Of a DNA stretch of 9,863 nt, positions 7,083-9,863 are shown piece after piece. This DNA comes from CAZUZD01 sp964624465 (GTDB lineage Bacteria; Planctomycetota; Planctomycetia; Isosphaerales; Isosphaeraceae). How positions within the stretch are numbered: the first letter of the stretch is position 1; every line of letters starts with the position of its first letter. The DNA is taken from positions 1 through 9,863 of the forward strand of contig CAZUZD010000237.1 in NCBI GenBank assembly GCA_964624465.1. The letters run 5' to 3'. The translations under genes and the position numbers were made by a program. The notes below the pieces were generated by a model that was not told the origin of the DNA, did no database searches, and saw only the letters and a program-made list of their open reading frames with translations.

Positions 7083-7757
7083 ATGCGGGCGAGGGGATCG
7101 GAGGGGCCGGTCCGGGTAAGCGTCGAGGTGGGCGGACAGCGGATGCAGCACCGGCGACGTTACCTCAAGCTGTTCAAGCCGTTCGACGTGCTCACCCAGT
7201 TCACCGACGAGGGGGGCCGGGCGACGCTCAAGGAGTTTGTCACGGTCCCGGACGTCTATCCGGTGGGCCGGCTCGATCGCGACAGCGAGGGCCTGCTCTT
7301 GCTGACCGACGACGGCCCGCTGGCGCACCGGCTGATCGACCCCCGCTTCGGGCACCCACGGACGTATCTGGCCCAGGTCGAGCACGTGCCCACGCCCGAG
7401 GCCCTGGCCGCCCTGCGGCGCGGTCCGGTGCTCAACGACGGGCCGACCCGCCCCTGCCAGGCGGAGCTGCTGGCCGAGGAGCCGGCCTTGCCGCCGCGGT
7501 CCGTGCCGATCCGGTTCCGCAAGAACGTGCCCACGGCCTGGATCCGGCTGACGCTCCGCGAGGGGCGGAACCGGCAGGTGCGGCGGATGACGGCGGCGGT
7601 GGGGTTCCCGACCCTGCGGCTGGTGCGGGTGGCCATCGGGCCGATCGGCCTGGACGACCTGGAGCCGGGCGGGTGGCGCGACCTGACCGACGCCGAGCGA
7701 CGGGCGCTCGTCGACCTCACGGCCGATGGCCCGGCCCGGCGGCGTCGGGTAGACTGA
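7083..7757 (+). CDS. rluE: 23S rRNA pseudouridine synthase, RluE-type
   Basis: This enzyme isomerises a uridine in 23S rRNA to pseudouridine (U2457 in E. coli for RluE). The protein is 224 residues, close to the 217 of E. coli RluE. Family motifs are clear: FKPFDVLTQFTDEGGRATLKEF near the start, the catalytic-loop motif GRLDRDSEGLLLLTDDG with the nucleophilic Asp in GRLDRDS, LNDGPTRP in the middle, and EGRNRQVRRMTAAVGFPTLRLVR near the C-terminus. The start at 7083 is preceded by GGAGGG 3 nt upstream. An in-frame ATG at 7143 would give 204 residues starting right before the conserved domain and is a real alternative, because family similarity begins there. No S4 domain is present, as expected for the RluE subgroup. 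It lies 84 bp ahead of the helicase, on the same strand. Confidence 0.93.
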   Translation: MRARGSEGPVRVSVEVGGQRMQHRRRYLKLFKPFDVLTQFTDEGGRATLKEFVTVPDVYPVGRLDRDSEGLLLLTDDGPLAHRLIDPRFGHPRTYLAQVEHVPTPEALAALRRGPVLNDGPTRPCQAELLAEEPALPPRSVPIRFRKNVPTAWIRLTLREGRNRQVRRMTAAVGFPTLRLVRVAIGPIGLDDLEPGGWRDLTDAERRALVDLTADGPARRRRVD

Positions 7758-7841
7758 AGTCCAGGTGCCCGGGGGCGTCGGGCGGGTCCGTGCGCCCGGG
7801 ACGGGAATGCCGACGGGACCCCCAGGGGGAGTGCAAGCGCC

Positions 7842-9248
7842 ATGAGCGTCGGGCCGGCCACCGCGACCGCCACGCCCGCGCTGCGGCTCCGCTTCGAGGG
7901 CGGCACGATCCTGATCGAGGGCCTGACCCCGGGCGACTCGCGCGGCCTGCCCGGCCTGCAGATGGACCCCCGCAGCGGGCTCTATCGCGCCGAGGCGATC
8001 TGGTACCGCGACCTGATCCAGCAGCTGCTCGACCGCAAGATCCCCTTCGACGACAAGGCGCGGCAGTACGCCCGCACCCCCTGGCCAATCCGGATCGACA
8101 AGCCCGCCTTCCCCCACCAGACCGAGGGCCTGGCCGCCTGGTGGCAGAACGGCGGCCGTGGTGTGGTGGTGCTGCCGACCGGCACGGGCAAGACGCACCT
8201 GGCGAACCTGGCCATCGAGAAGGCCCAGCGCCCGGCCCTGATCGTCACGCCCACGATCGACCTCATGAACCAGTGGTACGACGAGCTGTCGCTGGCCTTC
8301 GCCGCCGACGTCGGCCTGCTCGGCGGCGGCTACAACGAGGTCAAGCCGCTGACGGTGACGACCTACGACTCGGCCTATCTGAACATGGAGCGGCTCGGCG
8401 ACCGCTTCGGCCTGCTCGTCTTCGACGAGTGCCACCACCTGCCCGGCCCCACCTACGGCCTGGCCGCCACCTGCGCCCTGGCCCCGTTCCGGCTGGGTCT
8501 GACGGCGACCCCCGAGCGCACCGACAACGGCCACGAGAAGCTGGATCAGCTCATCGGCCCGATCGTCTACCGCCGCGAGATCACCCAGCTCCGGGGCCGG
8601 TTCCTGGCCGACTACCACGTCGAGTCGCTGTATGTGAACCTCACCGACGAGGAGCGGCTGCGGTATGAGTCGTGCCGCGAGGTGTACCGCAACTTCCTCC
8701 GCGACAACGGCATCGACATGCGCCGGCCCAACGCCTGGGGCCAGTTCCTGTTCGTCGCCCACCGCTCCACCGAGGGCCGCGCCGCCTACCTGGCCTACCG
8801 CGAGCAGCGCGAGCTCTCCCTGGCCGCGCCGGCGAAGCTCCAGCTCCTGGGCCGGCTGCTGGACATGCACCAGGGGGACCGCATCCTGATCTTCACCCAC
8901 GACAACGCCACCGTGTACAAGATCGCCCGCCAGTTCCTGGTGCCGGTCATCACGCACCAGACCAAGACCAAGGAGCGGCGGGACATCCTGCTGAAGTTCA
9001 ACTCGGGCGCGTACCCGATCGTCGCCACCTCGCGGGTCCTGAACGAGGGGGTCAACGTGCCCGAGGCGAATGTCGCCGTGATCCTCTCCGGCTCCGGCTC
9101 GGTCCGCGAGCACGTCCAGCGCCTGGGCCGCATCCTCCGCAAGCAGGGGGACAAGGAGGCGACCCTCTACGAGGTCGTCACCCGCGGCACCGCCGAGGAG
9201 TTCACCTCCAACCGCCGCCGCAAGCACAGCGCCTACGACGGCGAGTGA
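7842..9248 (+). CDS. XPB/Rad25-like superfamily 2 DNA helicase
   Basis: A 468-residue SF2 DEAH-type helicase/translocase, probably acting on DNA in repair or processing. Motifs in order are FPHQTEGLAAW (Q-like, about 90-100), I LPTGTGKT (111-118), Ia IVTPTIDLMNQW (134-145), II FDECHH (194-199), III LTATPERTD (220-228), IV ILIFTHDN (348-355), V VLNEGVNVPEANVAV (399-413) and VI HVQRLGRILRK (424-434). Residues 14-75 form a small N-terminal domain in the place of the XPB damage-recognition-like domain. All motifs are complete. The start has AGGGGGAG 10 nt upstream. Bacterial and archaeal XPB homologues are often followed by a DUF790/Bax1 nuclease gene; none follows here. Alternative: a generic type III restriction/DEAD-family helicase. 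Confidence 0.9.
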   Translation: MSVGPATATATPALRLRFEGGTILIEGLTPGDSRGLPGLQMDPRSGLYRAEAIWYRDLIQQLLDRKIPFDDKARQYARTPWPIRIDKPAFPHQTEGLAAWWQNGGRGVVVLPTGTGKTHLANLAIEKAQRPALIVTPTIDLMNQWYDELSLAFAADVGLLGGGYNEVKPLTVTTYDSAYLNMERLGDRFGLLVFDECHHLPGPTYGLAATCALAPFRLGLTATPERTDNGHEKLDQLIGPIVYRREITQLRGRFLADYHVESLYVNLTDEERLRYESCREVYRNFLRDNGIDMRRPNAWGQFLFVAHRSTEGRAAYLAYREQRELSLAAPAKLQLLGRLLDMHQGDRILIFTHDNATVYKIARQFLVPVITHQTKTKERRDILLKFNSGAYPIVATSRVLNEGVNVPEANVAVILSGSGSVREHVQRLGRILRKQGDKEATLYEVVTRGTAEEFTSNRRRKHSAYDGE

Positions 9249-9269
9249 GCCCGGTTCAAAGCTGATTTC

Positions 9270-9298
9270 GTAGGGCGGATCCGCGCAGCGTAAACCGC
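9270..9298. repeat. Short degenerate palindromic intergenic element
   Basis: The sequence starts GTAGGGCGGATCCGCGCAGC and ends GTAAACCGC. It has the layout GGCGGAT-loop-(A)ACCGC with a central GCGCAGCG, which resembles, from memory, the GTAGGGYGGRTTAGCGMAGC-type elements dispersed between genes in various bacteria. The stem is imperfect here. It lies 21 bp after the helicase stop, so it may also serve as its terminator. No gene is seen in 9249-9364. Confidence 0.4.
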
Positions 9299-9364
9299 AG
9301 CGACGGGTCCGAAGCCTTCTCAGAAACCGCCATTGGGGGCCAGCGGATGGCCGCGCGGCTGCCA

Positions 9365-9760
9365 TCATTGGCATGGCGCGCGGGGTGCCGGTTCGCGGTC
9401 CCCTGGTGCCGGCGGGAGGCTGCAATAGATGTCCTGCAGCAACGCCATGATGCGGGTGACTGGACCCGGCGGCAGCGAGTAAAAGATGGATTGCGCTTCG
9501 CGCCGCGTGTCCACCAGCCCGCCCTCGCGCAGCAAGGCGAGGTGCTGGGAGAGGGCCGACTGGCTGAGTTCGAGCCGTTCGTTCAGCTCGCCGACTGAGA
9601 GGGGCCTGGCCAGGAGATGGCAGAGGATGAGTAATCGCTGTTCATTGCCCAGCGCTTTCAGCAGGTGGGCGGCATCGCCAGCGTGGGCGTGCATCTCCTC
9701 GATCCGTGTCGAGTCCGGGATCTCCGGTCCTGCGGTACGTCGTCGGGCAGCGCGTGGCAT
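9365..9760 (-). CDS. ArsR-family repressor, BigR/SqrR persulfide-sensing type
   Basis: A 131-residue winged-helix DNA-binding repressor. The core LLKALGNEQRLLILCHLL (33-50), the HTH with recognition helix LSQSALSQHLALLREGGLV (65-83) and the wing TRREAQSIFYSL (85-96) match the BigR/YgaV/SqrR branch of ArsR. Cys47 (LLILCHLL) and Cys113 (QDIYCSL) are 66 residues apart, the same spacing as the dithiol pair of SqrR (Cys41/Cys107) and BigR (Cys42/Cys108), which form a polysulfide bridge on reaction with persulfide. No metal-binding CxCxxC motif of classical ArsR is present. The start at 9760 has GGAGA about 8 nt upstream. An upstream ATG at 9790 would overlap the predicted -10 box, and Met23 (9694) begins the conserved domain and is a possible alternative. 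The gene is divergent from the one starting at 9858. Confidence 0.85.
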   Translation of the reverse strand: MPRAARRRTAGPEIPDSTRIEEMHAHAGDAAHLLKALGNEQRLLILCHLLARPLSVGELNERLELSQSALSQHLALLREGGLVDTRREAQSIFYSLPPGPVTRIMALLQDIYCSLPPAPGDREPAPRAPCQ

Positions 9761-9788
9761 GCGGCGGGTCTCCGGTCCAATGCCCCGC

Positions 9789-9818
9789 ATCGTAAATCAA
9801 CATTGACTAATTTAGCAA
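9789..9818 (-). promoter_or_regulatory. Candidate promoter of the ArsR-type regulator
   Basis: On the minus strand TTGCTA (9818-9813) and TACGAT (9794-9789) are spaced by 18 bp, matching the -35/-10 consensus at 4/6 each. Transcription would start near 9782, upstream of the chosen ATG at 9760. The -35 lies inside the candidate operator. Confidence 0.4.
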
Positions 9819-9819
9819 T
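9802..9819. promoter_or_regulatory. Candidate operator of the ArsR-type regulator
   Basis: ATTGACTAATTTAGCAAT is an imperfect palindrome (ATTG.CTAA-T-TTAGCAAT with one extra base in the left arm). It sits in an AT-rich island of an otherwise GC-rich window and overlaps the -35 boxes of both divergent candidate promoters. That is where a self-regulating ArsR repressor would bind. A further CAAT...ATTG pair (9816-9830) may be a second half-site set. Confidence 0.5.
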
Positions 9820-9831
9820 CCCTAATATTGT
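9803..9831 (+). promoter_or_regulatory. Candidate promoter of the divergent gene at the right edge
   Basis: TTGACT (9803-9808, 5/6) and TATTGT (9826-9831, 4/6) are spaced by 17 bp. The overlapping TAATAT at 9823-9828 is a possible alternative -10, but with only 14 bp spacing. It would drive the gene starting at 9858. Confidence 0.45.
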
Positions 9832-9857
9832 GCCGACCACCCGAGGACAGCCATCCC

Positions 9858-9863
9858 ATGCAA
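9858..9863 (+). CDS. Start of a divergent gene (only two codons in window)
   Basis: An ATG at 9858 follows a GAGGA at 9843-9847 with 10-nt spacing and a candidate promoter at 9803-9831. Only ATG CAA is inside the window, so nothing can be said about the product from sequence. From the neighbouring persulfide-type regulator, a sulfur-handling protein (persulfide dioxygenase, rhodanese, sulfide:quinone reductase or a YeeE/TauE-type transporter) is a reasonable guess. Confidence 0.5.

Overview
The window is very GC-rich with dense, strongly GC3-biased coding. It looks like a planctomycete chromosome, probably of the Isosphaeraceae/Gemmatales type. The best single clue is the secreted protease at 3843-6428. 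Its N-terminus carries the arginine-rich 'R..LE.LE.R.LLT' motif (related to what databases call LEPR-XLL) that is typical of planctomycete exported proteins. The species cannot be named from sequence reading alone.

Layout, left to right. (1) 1-1990, minus strand: a molybdate-type ABC importer operon in the order modA-modB-modC, with modC cut by the window edge. (2) 1991-2182: a divergent intergenic region with a candidate modABC promoter and an inverted repeat whose arms touch both candidate -35 boxes. (3) 2183-3643, plus strand: a membrane-inserted P-loop ATPase resembling KAP NTPases, of unknown job. (4) 3843-6428, plus strand: a large secreted subtilase (S8). It has two EF-hand/dockerin-like calcium loops inserted between the catalytic Asp and His, and two C-terminal copies of an unrecognised module joined by a Pro-rich linker. 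A candidate promoter and leader hairpin precede it. (5) 6429-7082: a 654-bp non-coding stretch of palindromic repeats containing a poly-G/poly-C block and 10 Ns, which is an assembly defect. (6) 7083-7757, plus strand: rluE, a 23S rRNA pseudouridine synthase. (7) 7842-9248, plus strand: an XPB-like SF2 helicase. (8) 9365-9760, minus strand: an ArsR-family repressor of the persulfide-sensing BigR/SqrR type. It is divergent from a gene whose start codon is at 9858 and which runs off the window. The AT-rich region between them holds a candidate operator overlapping both promoters.

Functional links. modABC is a clear operon and the arsR-type regulator probably controls itself and the divergent gene. 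rluE and the helicase are codirectional and 84 bp apart but have no obvious shared pathway. The ATPase and protease are separated by a promoter-like region and look independently transcribed. No tRNA, rRNA, CRISPR array, transposase or phage gene was seen. The least explained items are the repeat cluster at 6539-6980, where the bases hidden by the gap can be predicted from two independent copies, the protease architecture, and the membrane ATPase.
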